From Saccharothrix deserti (lineage in GTDB: Bacteria > Actinomycetota > Actinomycetes > Mycobacteriales > Pseudonocardiaceae): a DNA stretch of 64,000 nt. Under the pieces are notes generated by a model. The model did not search any database. It had not been told where the DNA came from and worked only from the letters and a program-made list of their open reading frames with translations. Positions 51,619 to 60,087 of the stretch are shown here, piece after piece (within the stretch, counting starts at the first letter, position 1; every line of letters begins with the position of its first letter). The position numbers and the translations under genes were made by a program. Location: positions 248,001 to 312,000 of the forward strand of contig NZ_ML775959.1 of assembly GCF_009769385.1 (NCBI RefSeq), read 5' to 3'.

Positions 51619-53112
51619 ATGCCGCGTACCCGTTCCCGAGTCCTGCCCGCGACCGTGGCCGTGATCGTGCTGCTCACCGGCCTGCTGGTGGGCGCCACCC
51701 AGTCCGCGTCCGCCGCAGCCGGACGGCCGTACACCAACCCGATCAAATCGGGCAAAGCGGCCGATCCGTTCATGACCTTCTACAACGGCAACTACTACAT
51801 GATGGGTACGCCGTTCTCGAACACGCTGTGGATGCGGAAGTCCCCGACGCTGGCCGGGCTGGCGACCGCGCCGAGCGTGCAGATCTGGCAGGACACCACG
51901 AGTTCGCGCGGTGCCAACTTCTGGGCGCCGGAAATGCACTTCGTCAACAACCGGTGGTACGTGTACTACTCCGCCGCGCAGGTCGGCGCCGCGTGCTGTG
52001 ACACCCAGCGGACCCACGTGCTGGAGAGCGCGGGCGCCGATCCGCTCGGGCCGTACACGTACAAGAACATGCTCAGCGGGTCGAACCTCACGCCCGGCGG
52101 CTGGCTGATCGACGCGAGCGTGTTGCGGCTGAACGACTCGCTGTACCTGCTCGGCAGCGGGTTCCTCAGCGGCGGCGAGCAGAGCCTCGTGATCGCGCCG
52201 CTGACCAACCCGTACACGCTCGCCAACACGACGTTCAGCGTCATCTCGAGCCCCACGCTGTCGTGGGAGCGGTCCGGCGGCGCGGTGAACGAGGGCCCCG
52301 TCGCGCTCCAGCGCAACGGGCGGACGTTCATCGCCTACTCGGCGAGCGCTTGTGGCACCGCCGACTACAAGCTCGGCCTCCTCTCCTACAACGGCGGCGA
52401 CCCACTGTCCGCCGCCTCCTGGACGAAGAACCCCAACCCGGTCTTCCAGCGCAACGACGCCAACGGCGTCTACGGGCCCGGCCACAACGGTTTCTTCAGC
52501 TCACCGGACGGCACCGAGAGCTGGATCGTCTACCACGCCAACAACTCCGCCACCCAGGGTTGCGGCAACACGCGCACCGCCCGTGCGCAGAAGTTCGCCT
52601 GGAACGCCGACGGCACGCCGAACTTCGGCCAGCCCGTGGCGCTGGGCACCACGCTCGACGGACCCTCCGGTGAGACGGCGGCGACGCCGACCGCGTACCG
52701 GATCGTCAACCGCAACAGCGGCAAGTGCCTGGACGTGGCCAGTGGCTCGTCGGCGGACGGCGCGAACGTCTTCCAGTGGACCTGCAACGGTGGCACCAAC
52801 CAGCTGTGGCGCGTCGAAGACGTCGGCGGCGACACCAACCGGCTGGTCAGCGTCGCCAGCGGCAAGGTGCTCGACGTCGGCGAGTGCGGCACCGCCGACG
52901 GCGCCGACATCCGGCAGTGGTCCTGGCTGAACAACAACTGCCAGAAGTTCCGCGTGATCATCAGCGACGTCGGCGGCTGGGTTCGCCTGCAGAACGCCAA
53001 CAGCGGCAAGGTCGCCGACGTGGCCAACTGCGGCACCGCCGACGGCGCCGACGTGCGCCAGTGGAGCTGGCTGGCCAACAACTGCCAGCAGTGGCAACTG
53101 CAACCGGCATAA
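51619..53112 (+). CDS. Secreted GH43 arabinanase/arabinofuranosidase with CBM13
   Basis: The 497-aa protein has a signal peptide (ending ASA) and a five-bladed GH43 propeller. The catalytic base Asp lies in AADPFMTFYNGNYY, the pKa Asp probably in GGWLIDASVLRL, and the acid Glu in VNEGPVALQRNG. Conserved NFWAPEMHFVNNRWYVYYS fits exo- or endo-acting arabinan enzymes. Residues about 355-497 are a CBM13 lectin with repeats SGKCLDVAS, SGKVLDVGE and SGKVADVAN. It is the first gene of a two-gene unit behind a perfect LacI-type operator. Likely role: removal of arabinose from pectic arabinan. Confidence 0.92.
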   Translation: MPRTRSRVLPATVAVIVLLTGLLVGATQSASAAAGRPYTNPIKSGKAADPFMTFYNGNYYMMGTPFSNTLWMRKSPTLAGLATAPSVQIWQDTTSSRGANFWAPEMHFVNNRWYVYYSAAQVGAACCDTQRTHVLESAGADPLGPYTYKNMLSGSNLTPGGWLIDASVLRLNDSLYLLGSGFLSGGEQSLVIAPLTNPYTLANTTFSVISSPTLSWERSGGAVNEGPVALQRNGRTFIAYSASACGTADYKLGLLSYNGGDPLSAASWTKNPNPVFQRNDANGVYGPGHNGFFSSPDGTESWIVYHANNSATQGCGNTRTARAQKFAWNADGTPNFGQPVALGTTLDGPSGETAATPTAYRIVNRNSGKCLDVASGSSADGANVFQWTCNGGTNQLWRVEDVGGDTNRLVSVASGKVLDVGECGTADGADIRQWSWLNNNCQKFRVIISDVGGWVRLQNANSGKVADVANCGTADGADVRQWSWLANNCQQWQLQPA

Positions 53113-53148
53113 CCGCCGCTTCCCAGGACATCGACACAGATCGGGGCA

Positions 53149-54546
53149 ATGATGAAGCGTCGACAACTGCTCTCCGCCGCGGGCCGGGTGGCCGTGGCGA
53201 TCGGCACCGGTTCGGCCGGTGCGCTGCTGCTGCGTCCCGGCGCCGCCTCGGCGGCCACCTACTCCGGCTACGCGATGGCGTACTTCACCGAGTCGCCGTC
53301 GATGAGCGCCGCGAGCTACAGCCTGCACCTGGCGGTCAGCTCGGACGGTCTGAACTGGACTCCGCTCAACCAGAACAACCCGGTGGCCACCCCGACCCAG
53401 GGCAGCACCGGCCTGCGCGACCCGTTCATCCTGCGCAAGCAGGACGACACTTTCGTGGTGCTGGCGACCGACCTCAAGGGCACGGACTGGAACTACCAGA
53501 GCCAGTACCTGCACGTCTGGGACTCCGCCGACCTGCGCACGTTCACCAACTACCGGCTGCTCAAGGTGCACTCGCTCGCGACGCACGCCTGGGCGCCGGA
53601 GGCGGTCTGGGACGCCTCACGGGGCCAGTACGCCATCGTCTACTCGGCGGTCAGCGGCGGCCACAACGTCCTCATGGTCAACTACACGACCGACTTCGTC
53701 ACGGCGTCCGCGCCGCAGGTGTTCTTCGACCCCGGTTACGACGCCATCGACGGCAGCTTCGTCACCGTCAACGGCGTCAACTACATGTACTACAAGAACA
53801 ACACCAACAGCACGATGCTCGGAACCCGGTCGAGTTCGCTCAACCCCCGCAGTTGGAGCATCTACACCGGCGCGATCTCGCCCGGACGCGGTGTCGAGGC
53901 GCCCAACATCGTCAAGTCGAACACCTCGAACGTGTGGTACATGTGGGGCGACACGTGGAGCCCGAACGGTCGGTTCTTCTGCTGGCAGACCACCGATCTC
54001 GCGGGCGGGTCCTGGACGCAGCTGAACGACCGGGCCTACACGCAGCCGCTGAACTCCAAGCACCCCGGCCTCACGCCGATCACCGCAACGGAGATGTCCA
54101 ACCTGGTCGCCAAGTGGGGCAACCCGACCTGGAACCGGATCAAGTCGTACAACTTCCCCGACCGGTACGTCCGGCACGCCTCCAACGTCGCGCGCATCGA
54201 CCCGTACCCGTTCGACCCGTACCAGGACCAGCTGTGGAAGATCGTGCCGGGCCTGGCGGACTCGGCCGGCGTGTCGTTCCAGTCGGTGAACTTCCCGAAC
54301 ATGTACCTGCGGCACGAGAACTACGCCCTCGTGCTCGCCACCAATGACAACACGAGCGTGTTCAGGTCGGACGCCACCTTCCACCGGGTGGCGGGTTTCG
54401 CCGACTCGTCCTGGACGTCGTTCCGCTCGCACAACTTCCCGGACCGGTACATCCGGCACGCCGGTTACGTGCTCCGGATCGACCCGATCTCCAGCAGTTC
54501 GTCGAGTTCGGCCAAGCAGGACGCGACGTTCCGAATCGGGTACTGA
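53149..54546 (+). CDS. Tat-exported GH43-like enzyme with AbfB arabinose-binding domain
   Basis: The 465-aa protein has a twin-arginine signal (MKRRQLLSAAGRVAVAIGTG). A GH43 propeller follows with GLRDPFILRKQDD (base Asp), HAWAPEAVWD, YDAIDGSFV and RGVEAPNIVKSN (acid Glu). The C-terminus (about 320-465) is a CBM42/AbfB beta-trefoil with repeats SYNFPDRYVRHA, SVNFPNMYLRHE and SHNFPDRYIRHA, known to bind arabinofuranose side chains. It is co-transcribed 36 bp after the other GH43 gene. ATG 53149 is immediately followed by a second ATG at 53152; either may start. Confidence 0.92.
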   Translation: MMKRRQLLSAAGRVAVAIGTGSAGALLLRPGAASAATYSGYAMAYFTESPSMSAASYSLHLAVSSDGLNWTPLNQNNPVATPTQGSTGLRDPFILRKQDDTFVVLATDLKGTDWNYQSQYLHVWDSADLRTFTNYRLLKVHSLATHAWAPEAVWDASRGQYAIVYSAVSGGHNVLMVNYTTDFVTASAPQVFFDPGYDAIDGSFVTVNGVNYMYYKNNTNSTMLGTRSSSLNPRSWSIYTGAISPGRGVEAPNIVKSNTSNVWYMWGDTWSPNGRFFCWQTTDLAGGSWTQLNDRAYTQPLNSKHPGLTPITATEMSNLVAKWGNPTWNRIKSYNFPDRYVRHASNVARIDPYPFDPYQDQLWKIVPGLADSAGVSFQSVNFPNMYLRHENYALVLATNDNTSVFRSDATFHRVAGFADSSWTSFRSHNFPDRYIRHAGYVLRIDPISSSSSSSAKQDATFRIGY

Positions 54547-54553
54547 CGCCGAT

Positions 54554-54586
54554 GTCGGCCGCAGGGTGTCCAGCCCTGCGGCCGAC
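54554..54586. terminator. Hairpin terminator
   Basis: GTCGGCCGCAGGG (54554-54566) pairs perfectly over 13 bp with CCCTGCGGCCGAC (54574-54586), loop 7 nt, directly after the GH43-AbfB gene. Confidence 0.88.
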
Positions 54587-54595
54587 GCAATTCGC

Positions 54596-54844
54596 AATTG
54601 CCGCACTCGACGCCCGGCTCGGCTTCAGGCCGCGGTGCAGCCCCACGGCGAAGACCAGCGTCAGCACGCCGAACACCACGAAGTTGACCTGCTGAACCCA
54701 GCCCGCCGGACCGGCCTCCAAGGCGCTGACCGGCTCGGCGATCGGGTCGAACTCGTCGCGGCGGAACGCTTCCTGCGCCAGGAAGCCCACGGTGAACAGG
54801 ACCGGGCCGACGATCCCCGCCCACGCGTGCGGTCGGACGCTCAT
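54596..54844 (-). pseudogene. N-terminal remnant of a DUF998 membrane protein
   Basis: From ATG 54844, about 75 residues match the start of DUF998 proteins: one transmembrane helix (GIVGPVLFTVGFLAQEAF), the FDPIAEPVSALEAGPAGWVQQ loop, and a second helix (VNFVVFGVLTLVFAVGL). Around HRGLKPSRA the similarity ends, and the frame runs into the terminator of the GH43 gene. The family is usually about 200 residues with six helices, so the C-terminal two thirds are gone. The GH43 unit may have been inserted or the sequence deleted here. The start has GGAGGCACC upstream. Confidence 0.65.
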
Positions 54845-54955
54845 GGTGCCTCCTCGGAGAACAACCGGAATGACCGGAATGCCTTCTCCGAAAGGACGCT
54901 ACGAGCGCCCGGCCGCGTCCGCGATCGGGAGTCGATCGGGAGCCGGTCAACCCGG

Positions 54956-55237
54956 TCAACCCGATATGTCGTTTTCCTCCCGCATGAAGCCGGTGCTCAC
55001 CAGACGATTGACCCAGGCGTCCATGTAGGCCCGGATCTGCTCGTAATCGATCTCCCACGTGTCCGCCAGTTCCGCGGCGGCGCGGTCGACCTGGCCGTCG
55101 TGTTGTTGCAACGCGATCCACATCGCCGCGGCCACCGGATGACCGCGGTAGTGCTCGTCCGTCTCGGTGGACTTGAGCTCCAAGTAGCCTTCCCGGGTGA
55201 TGGTCACCGCGACGTTGCGGGCACGTTGCACACCCAC
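54956..55237 (-). CDS. PqqD-like protein
   Basis: The 93-aa protein resembles PqqD/RiPP-recognition winged-helix proteins: a short beta start (VAVTITREGYLELKS), AAAMWIALQQHDGQVDRAAA (helix-turn) and YEQIRAYMDAWVNRLVSTGFM. Such proteins bind leader peptides of ribosomal natural products, or act in regulation. No precursor peptide, radical SAM or cyclase gene is near, so its role is open. GTG 55237 has GAGAGGGG at good spacing; the frame extends upstream to 55345 without a ribosome site. A 35-bp palindrome lies about 95 bp upstream, so its expression is probably controlled by a dedicated regulator. Confidence 0.6.
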   Translation of the reverse strand: MGVQRARNVAVTITREGYLELKSTETDEHYRGHPVAAAMWIALQQHDGQVDRAAAELADTWEIDYEQIRAYMDAWVNRLVSTGFMREENDISG

Positions 55238-55330
55238 AGTGCACCCCTCTCCGTGTGGCTCGGCGCAACGCGGTGCCGACAGTGCGCTGGTTGCCAAGGT
55301 CAGCCATGCCGGGGGCGGTTCCCAGGGCTT

Positions 55331-55365
55331 GCGTACTACATACACTTTCTGTGTATATCGTACGC
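55331..55365. promoter_or_regulatory. 35-bp palindromic operator
   Basis: Arms 55331-55345 and 55351-55365 are complementary at 13 of 15 positions: GCGTAC...ATACAC on the left, GTGTAT...GTACGC on the right, in an AT-rich patch. It lies upstream of the PqqD-like gene. CATACAC and GTACGC also occur at 58582-58601 before the DrrAB exporter, hinting at one PadR- or TetR-like regulator. Confidence 0.6.
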
Positions 55366-55509
55366 ACTATGATCTTGGTCGTCAACCTCGCACCGAATGC
55401 GCGCATCTCGGGTGAACGGCACGGCACCTTTGCCGCGTGTTGAATCGGCTGTCGTCACGCGGATAGTCTTCAGGTGTCCGATCGCCCGATCAGGTCGCGG
55501 AGGTCAGTG

Positions 55510-56559
55510 TTGGACGGAAAAGCTCCTGTTGCGGACCACCGCAAACCCCTGGTGACGATTCTCGGGGCTTCGGGTTTCATCGGATCGGCGGTGATGTCGA
55601 TTCTCGCGGAACGGCCGATTCGGCTCCGCGCCGTCGCCCGCGGCGAGGTCCGGGCGCCCGCCGGTGCGCGGGCCGAAGTGGAACCGGTCCAGGTCGACAT
55701 CACCGACCCCGCGCAGCTCGCCGCCGCGGTCGCCGGGTCGGACGCCGTGCTCCACCTGGTCGCCTACATCGCGGGCGACGGGGCGTGGCGTGCCGGCGAG
55801 GGCACCGACGCGCGATCGCGGACCAACGTCGGCTCGGTGCACGCGCTGATCGACGCGCTCGCGGACGACGGCGGACGCCCGACCGTGGTGTTCGCCGGCT
55901 CGACCTCCCAGGTCGGCCTGTCGGACCGGGTCCGCATCGACGGCACCGAGCCGGACGACCCGCGGACCGAGTACGACCGGCAGAAGCTGGAGGGCGAGAA
56001 CGCGCTGAAGGACGCGACGGCACGGGGCGTCCTGCGGGGGATCACGCTCCGGCTGGCCACCGTGTACGGCATCGGCCCCGACCCCGGCGCGCTCGGCCGC
56101 GGCATCGTGCTGGCGATGGCGCGTCGGGCGCTGGCGGGCGAGCCGCTCACCATGTGGCACGACGGCTCGGTCGAACGGGACCTGGTGCACGTGACGGACG
56201 TGGCACGCGCGTTCGTCGCCGCCCTGGACAACGCGGACGCGTTGGCCGGCGGGCACTGGCTGATCGGCGGCGGCGAGAGCCGTCCGCTCAAGGACATCTT
56301 CGGCGTGATCGCGCAGGCCGTGTCGGCGGAGACCGGGCAGCCCCCGGTCCCGGTGCTGTCCGTGCCCGCGCCCGACTACGCCAACGCCACCGACTTCCAC
56401 GGCGTGGACGTCGACGCGTCGGCCTTCCGGGCGGCCACCGGGTGGTCGCCGCGAGTGTCCCTTGAGGACGGACTGCGCGGCGCCGTAGCGGCCGTCGCAG
56501 GTCGACGGGAATCGGGTCGGCGGGAACCCGGTCCGCTGGAATCGGGTCGGCGGGAATGA
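55510..56559 (+). CDS. NDP-hexose 4-ketoreductase (NAD-dependent epimerase/dehydratase family)
   Basis: The 349-aa SDR-type protein has the nucleotide-binding ILGASGFIGSAV near the start, SDAVLHLVAYIAG, a Ser in FAGSTSQVG and the catalytic TEYDRQKLEGE (Tyr-x-x-x-Lys). It fits the family of 4-ketoreductases that finish deoxysugar pathways (EvaE/EryBIV type), using NAD(P)H in the cytoplasm. The deoxysugar genes nearby support this. TTG 55510 is chosen because GCGGAGG ends 6 bp upstream; GTG 55507 or 55474 are possible. The C-terminus ends in 15-bp repeats (RRESG-RREPG-PLESG-RRE) absent from the family. Confidence 0.78.
   Translation: MDGKAPVADHRKPLVTILGASGFIGSAVMSILAERPIRLRAVARGEVRAPAGARAEVEPVQVDITDPAQLAAAVAGSDAVLHLVAYIAGDGAWRAGEGTDARSRTNVGSVHALIDALADDGGRPTVVFAGSTSQVGLSDRVRIDGTEPDDPRTEYDRQKLEGENALKDATARGVLRGITLRLATVYGIGPDPGALGRGIVLAMARRALAGEPLTMWHDGSVERDLVHVTDVARAFVAALDNADALAGGHWLIGGGESRPLKDIFGVIAQAVSAETGQPPVPVLSVPAPDYANATDFHGVDVDASAFRAATGWSPRVSLEDGLRGAVAAVAGRRESGRREPGPLESGRRE
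56503..56559 (+). repeat. 15-bp tandem repeats at the ketoreductase C-terminus
   Basis: CGACGGGAATCGGGT (56503-56517) is repeated, with changes, at 56518, 56533 and 56548 (the last partial, running into the stop codon). The repeats add a charged tail and keep the reading frame. Confidence 0.85.
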
Positions 56560-56563
56560 CGAA

Positions 56564-56603
56564 GGCCCGGGGTGGCCGGTGAGAACACCGACCACCCCGG
56601 GCC
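56564..56603. terminator. Bidirectional two-stem terminator
   Basis: GGCCCGGGGTGG (56564-56575) pairs with CCACCCCGGGCC (56592-56603), and inside it CGGTG (577-581) pairs with CACCG (586-590). It lies between the convergent ketoreductase and exporter genes. Confidence 0.88.
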
Positions 56604-56668
56604 GTTCTCGCCGCGGAGGGGGTTCACGAGGGGTGGCCGCGGCGATGGGGGAGGGGGTCTACAAGGGA

Positions 56669-57541
56669 TCAGGCACTCACCCGGCGGAACCGGCGGATCG
56701 ACAGCGGGACGAACAGCACCAGCAGGACCAGCGGCCACACCACCGCCATCAGCTGGGCGTTCTGCACGATCCAGGAGTCACCGCCGACACCGGGGTTGCC
56801 CCACAGCTCCCGCGTGGCGTTCACGACGGACGTGATCGGGTTCCACTCGGCCGCGACACCGAGCCACTCCGGCATGCGCTCCGGCGCGACGAAGCTGCTG
56901 GAGATCACGGTCAGCGGGAACACCAACGGGTAGACGATCGGGGAGACCGCCTCGGCGGGCACCGTCAGCCCGAGCAGGATGCCGCCCCACACCAGGGCGA
57001 GCCGCAGCAGGAGCAGGATGCCGATCGCGCTGAAGAAGTCGCCCCAGTCGTTGTGCCACTGCCAACCGATCAGCAGGCCGACGGCGATCACGATGACGGT
57101 CTCCACGACACCGCGGATCATCTCGTAGAGGGCACGACTGGTCACCAGCGCGGAGGCGGCCATCGGCATCGAGCGGAACCGGCCGTAGACCGCCTTCTCG
57201 GTGTCCCTGGCCATGCCGGACGCGGTGTTGCTCAGGCCGTAGGCCATCACCATCACGATGATGCCCGCGATGAGGAACTCGCGGTAGTTCGCGCTGCCCG
57301 GAACCGTGATCGACCCGCCGAACACGTAGCCCAGCAGCAGCATCATCATGATCGGGATCATCAGCGACAGCATCGGCTCGATCGGCTCGCGGATGCCGTG
57401 GATCACGTTGCGCTTCAACAGGACCATCGAGTCCGACCAGGCCTTGGCCGCACCCGTGGCCCCGGTCCGCTCGACCTCCGCCGTGGTGCCCACCAGCGTC
57501 GTCTCCGCACTCGTGCTCGTCGATGTCGATGTCGATGTCAT
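56669..57541 (-). CDS. ABC-2 type exporter permease (DrrB-type)
   Basis: The 290-aa protein has six hydrophobic helices and the ABC-2 layout. After a Thr/Ser tail made by a 6-bp repeat (CGATGT, 57521-57538) come IREPIEPMLSLMIPIMMMLLLGYVF in family-typical position and the late loop VAPERMPEWLGVAAEWNPIT. With the ATPase encoded upstream (ATGA overlap at 57538-57541) it would export a drug or natural product, as DrrAB does for anthracyclines. Position beside deoxysugar genes suggests that the cargo is the cluster product. Confidence 0.9.
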   Translation of the reverse strand: MTSTSTSTSTSAETTLVGTTAEVERTGATGAAKAWSDSMVLLKRNVIHGIREPIEPMLSLMIPIMMMLLLGYVFGGSITVPGSANYREFLIAGIIVMVMAYGLSNTASGMARDTEKAVYGRFRSMPMAASALVTSRALYEMIRGVVETVIVIAVGLLIGWQWHNDWGDFFSAIGILLLLRLALVWGGILLGLTVPAEAVSPIVYPLVFPLTVISSSFVAPERMPEWLGVAAEWNPITSVVNATRELWGNPGVGGDSWIVQNAQLMAVVWPLVLLVLFVPLSIRRFRRVSA

Positions 57542-58518
57542 GACGACGTCGCCTCCAACTCAGGCTCGCCGGCCCGGCGTCCGGTCAGGCCGAGGAACAC
57601 CTCGTCCAGGGTGGGCCGTCGCACGCCGATGTCCTCGGCGTGGATGCCCGCGTCGTCCAGCGCCCGGACCGCTTCGGTGAGGATCGCGATCCGCGCGCCG
57701 GACACCACGACGCTGATCTTGCGGTCGTCCGGCTCGATCTGCGGCTCGCCGCCGCCGATCCGGCGCAGCACCTCGGCCGCGCGCTCCAGGTCGTCTTCAC
57801 TGCGCAGCACGACGTCGATCTGGTCGCCGCCGATCCGGGACTTCAGCTCGTCCGCGGTGCCCTCGGCGATCACCTTTCCGTTGTCCAGCACCGCGATCCG
57901 GTCGGCCAGCTGGTCGGCCTCCTCGAGGTACTGGGTGGTGAGCAGCACCGTGGTGCCCGCCTTCACCAGCGCCCGCACACCGCTCCACACCTGGTTGCGG
58001 CTGCGCGGGTCCAGCCCGGTGGTCGGCTCGTCCAGGAACAGCACCTCGGGCGCCTGGATCAGGCTCGCGGCCAGGTCCAGCCGGCGGCGCATACCGCCCG
58101 AGTACTGGACCACGGAGCGCTTGGCCGCCTCGACCAGGTCGAAGTGCTCCAGCAGCTCGTCGGCCCTGCGGTCGGCGGCGCGGGCGGTGAGGCCGTACAA
58201 CCGGCCGAACATGACCAGGTTCTCCCGGCCGTTCAGGATCTCGTCCACCGCCGCGTACTGACCCGTCAGACCGATCCGCTTGCGCACCTCGTCGGGCTGG
58301 CGGGTGACGTCGAACCCGGCGATCTCGGCGCTGCCCGCGTCGAACCCCGACAACGTGGTCAGGCACTTGACCGCGGTGGTCTTGCCGGAGCCGTTCGGGC
58401 CGAGCAAGCCGTAGACGGTGCCCGTCGTGACGGTCAGGTCGAATCCGTCGAGGGCCTGCACGGAGCCGTAGCTCTTACGTATGCCCTTCGCGACGATGGC
58501 TGTTCCGGTTGTGGTCAC
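57538..58518 (-). CDS. ABC exporter ATPase (DrrA-type)
   Basis: The 326-aa ATPase has Walker A LLGPNGSGKTT, signature YSGGMRRRLDLAASL, Walker B VLFLDEPTTGLD and a DrrA-type C-terminal extension (RRPTLDEVFLGLTGRRAGEP). GTG 58518 is preceded by GAGGAGGGGG. It energises the DrrB-type permease. Upstream, at 58582-58601, CATACAC repeats flank GTACGC and may be the operator. Self-resistance for a glycosylated metabolite is the likely role, inferred from neighbours. Confidence 0.93.
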   Translation of the reverse strand: MTTTGTAIVAKGIRKSYGSVQALDGFDLTVTTGTVYGLLGPNGSGKTTAVKCLTTLSGFDAGSAEIAGFDVTRQPDEVRKRIGLTGQYAAVDEILNGRENLVMFGRLYGLTARAADRRADELLEHFDLVEAAKRSVVQYSGGMRRRLDLAASLIQAPEVLFLDEPTTGLDPRSRNQVWSGVRALVKAGTTVLLTTQYLEEADQLADRIAVLDNGKVIAEGTADELKSRIGGDQIDVVLRSEDDLERAAEVLRRIGGGEPQIEPDDRKISVVVSGARIAILTEAVRALDDAGIHAEDIGVRRPTLDEVFLGLTGRRAGEPELEATSS

Positions 58519-58581
58519 ATCCCCCTCCTCGAACTACCGGTCGATTGCCCTCATCCGAGCGGCACCCGGTAGAGTTTATAG

Positions 58582-58601
58582 CATACACGTACGCCATACA
58601 C
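58582..58601. promoter_or_regulatory. Candidate operator of the DrrAB exporter
   Basis: CATACAC (58582-58588), GTACGC (58589-58594) and CATACAC (58595-58601) lie in tandem in an AT-rich patch about 65 bp before the drrA-type start. The same words build the palindrome at 55331-55365. Confidence 0.5.
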
Positions 58602-58686
58602 AACGAAAGGGATGTCCTGCCCCGTTCGCGTGGCCACGGGGGTGGTCGGCAGGTCTCGGCCCTGCTCCGGCCTGCGCGTCCGGGCT

Positions 58687-58735
58687 CGACGACGACCGCC
58701 GTCCACCACGGGTGGCCGGCGGTCGGCAGTCGTCG
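58687..58735. terminator. Long hairpin downstream of the aminotransferase gene
   Basis: CGACGAC (687-693) with GTCGTCG (729-735), GACCGCC (694-700) with GGCGGTC (718-724), and CCACC (703-707) with GGTGG (711-715) build a long stem with a small bulge. It lies between the aminotransferase stop and the exporter promoter. Confidence 0.65.
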
Positions 58736-58768
58736 TCGCGTGCGCGACTCAAATCAACCGAGCATGTT

Positions 58769-59878
58769 TCACAATGTTTCGACAACGTTCCGAACGGCGC
58801 TGATGATCTTGTCCTGGAGGTCCGGTGACAGGGCGGGGTACATCGGCAACGAGAAGATTTCCCCCGCCAGTGCCTCGGTCACCGGGAAATCGCCCGTCCG
58901 GTAGCCGAGGTGCGCGAAACCCGTCATCGTGTGCACCGGCCACGGATAGCTGATGTTCAGCTCGATGTCGTACGCCTTGAGCGCTTCGAGGATTTCGTCA
59001 CGCTTCGGGTGGCGGACCACGTAGACGTAGTGGACGTGCTCGTTGCCCTCGGCCGTGCGGGGCAGGACCAGGTCCGTGTCGCCCAATCCCTCCACGTAAC
59101 GCCGCGCGACCTCACGGCGGCCCGCGATGTAGGCGTCGAGGCGGCGCAGCTTGCGCCGCAGGATCTCGGCCTGCACCTCGTCGAGCCTGCTGTTGTGGCC
59201 CGGCGTGGTGACCACGTAGTAACGGTCTTCCATGCCGTAATAGCGCAGACGGCGCAACGCGGCGGCGACCTCGTCGTCGGCGGTGATCGTCGCGCCGCCG
59301 TCGCCGTACGCGCCCAGGACCTTGGTCGGGTAGAACGAGAACGCCGCGGCGTTCCCCATCGTCCCGGCGAGTCGGCCGTGGTGTCGCGCGCCGTGGGCCT
59401 GCGCGCAGTCCTCCAGGACCACCAGGTCGTGCTTGCGCGCCAACTCCTCCAACGGGGCCATTTCGACGCACTGCCCGTACAGGTGCACCGGCAGCAGGGC
59501 ACGGGTGCGCGGCGTGATCGCCGCGGCCACCTGGTCGGTGTCCATCAGGAAGTCGTCCGCGCGCACGTCGACGAACACCGGCTTGGCGCCGAGCGCGTCG
59601 ATCGCGACCACGGTGGGCGCCGCCGTGTTCGACACGGTGATCACCTCGTCGCCCGCGCCGATCCCGAGCGCCTGCAAGCCCAGCTTGATGGCGTTGGTCC
59701 CGTTGTCGACGCCCACGCAGTGCGGCACGCCGTGGTACCGCGCGAACTCGCCCTCGAATCCGCGAACGCTGTCACCCATCACGAGAGTGCCGGAGCCGAA
59801 CACGGTTTCGACGGCGTCGAGGATGTCGTCGCGCTCCTGCCCGTATTCCCTCAGGTAGTCCCATACGCGAGTAGTCAT
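58769..59878 (-). CDS. Sugar aminotransferase (DegT/DnrJ/EryC1/StrS family)
   Basis: The 369-aa PLP enzyme has the family's [20 protein letters not shown] cofactor loop, [14 protein letters not shown] (PLP-binding Asp) and [16 protein letters not shown] with Schiff-base Lys186. Length and motifs fit the group that aminates C-3 of dTDP-3-keto-6-deoxyhexoses (EvaB/QdtB-like). In this locus it would install the 3-amino group on the 2-deoxy-3-ketosugar made by the 2,3-dehydratase. ATG 59878 lacks a strong ribosome site but is the conserved start; the open frame further upstream is not. It is divergent from the thymidylyltransferase gene. Confidence 0.92.
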   Translation of the reverse strand: MTTRVWDYLREYGQERDDILDAVETVFGSGTLVMGDSVRGFEGEFARYHGVPHCVGVDNGTNAIKLGLQALGIGAGDEVITVSNTAAPTVVAIDALGAKPVFVDVRADDFLMDTDQVAAAITPRTRALLPVHLYGQCVEMAPLEELARKHDLVVLEDCAQAHGARHHGRLAGTMGNAAAFSFYPTKVLGAYGDGGATITADDEVAAALRRLRYYGMEDRYYVVTTPGHNSRLDEVQAEILRRKLRRLDAYIAGRREVARRYVEGLGDTDLVLPRTAEGNEHVHYVYVVRHPKRDEILEALKAYDIELNISYPWPVHTMTGFAHLGYRTGDFPVTEALAGEIFSLPMYPALSPDLQDKIISAVRNVVETL

Positions 59879-60087
59879 CGGCTCGCCACAACCTCCCGAC
59901 GCGCAGGTGCACAGTATCCTTGCGACGCGATAGCCCGGTGAGGACATCACACGTCGCGAGAGCGCCACAACCCCCTAGTCGCACCCCAGTCGAACCGCCG
60001 TCCCCGGACTTTCCGCAGGTCTATTGCGGGGCGTCGAACGGCGGTCCTACGGTCGGCAGCACCTTATGGTTCGGCGAGGAGCTGGCA

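Noticed and set aside
54956..55237. A RiPP biosynthetic cluster around the PqqD-like gene
   Set aside because: No precursor peptide, protease, radical SAM or lanthionine enzyme could be found within several kilobases on either strand.
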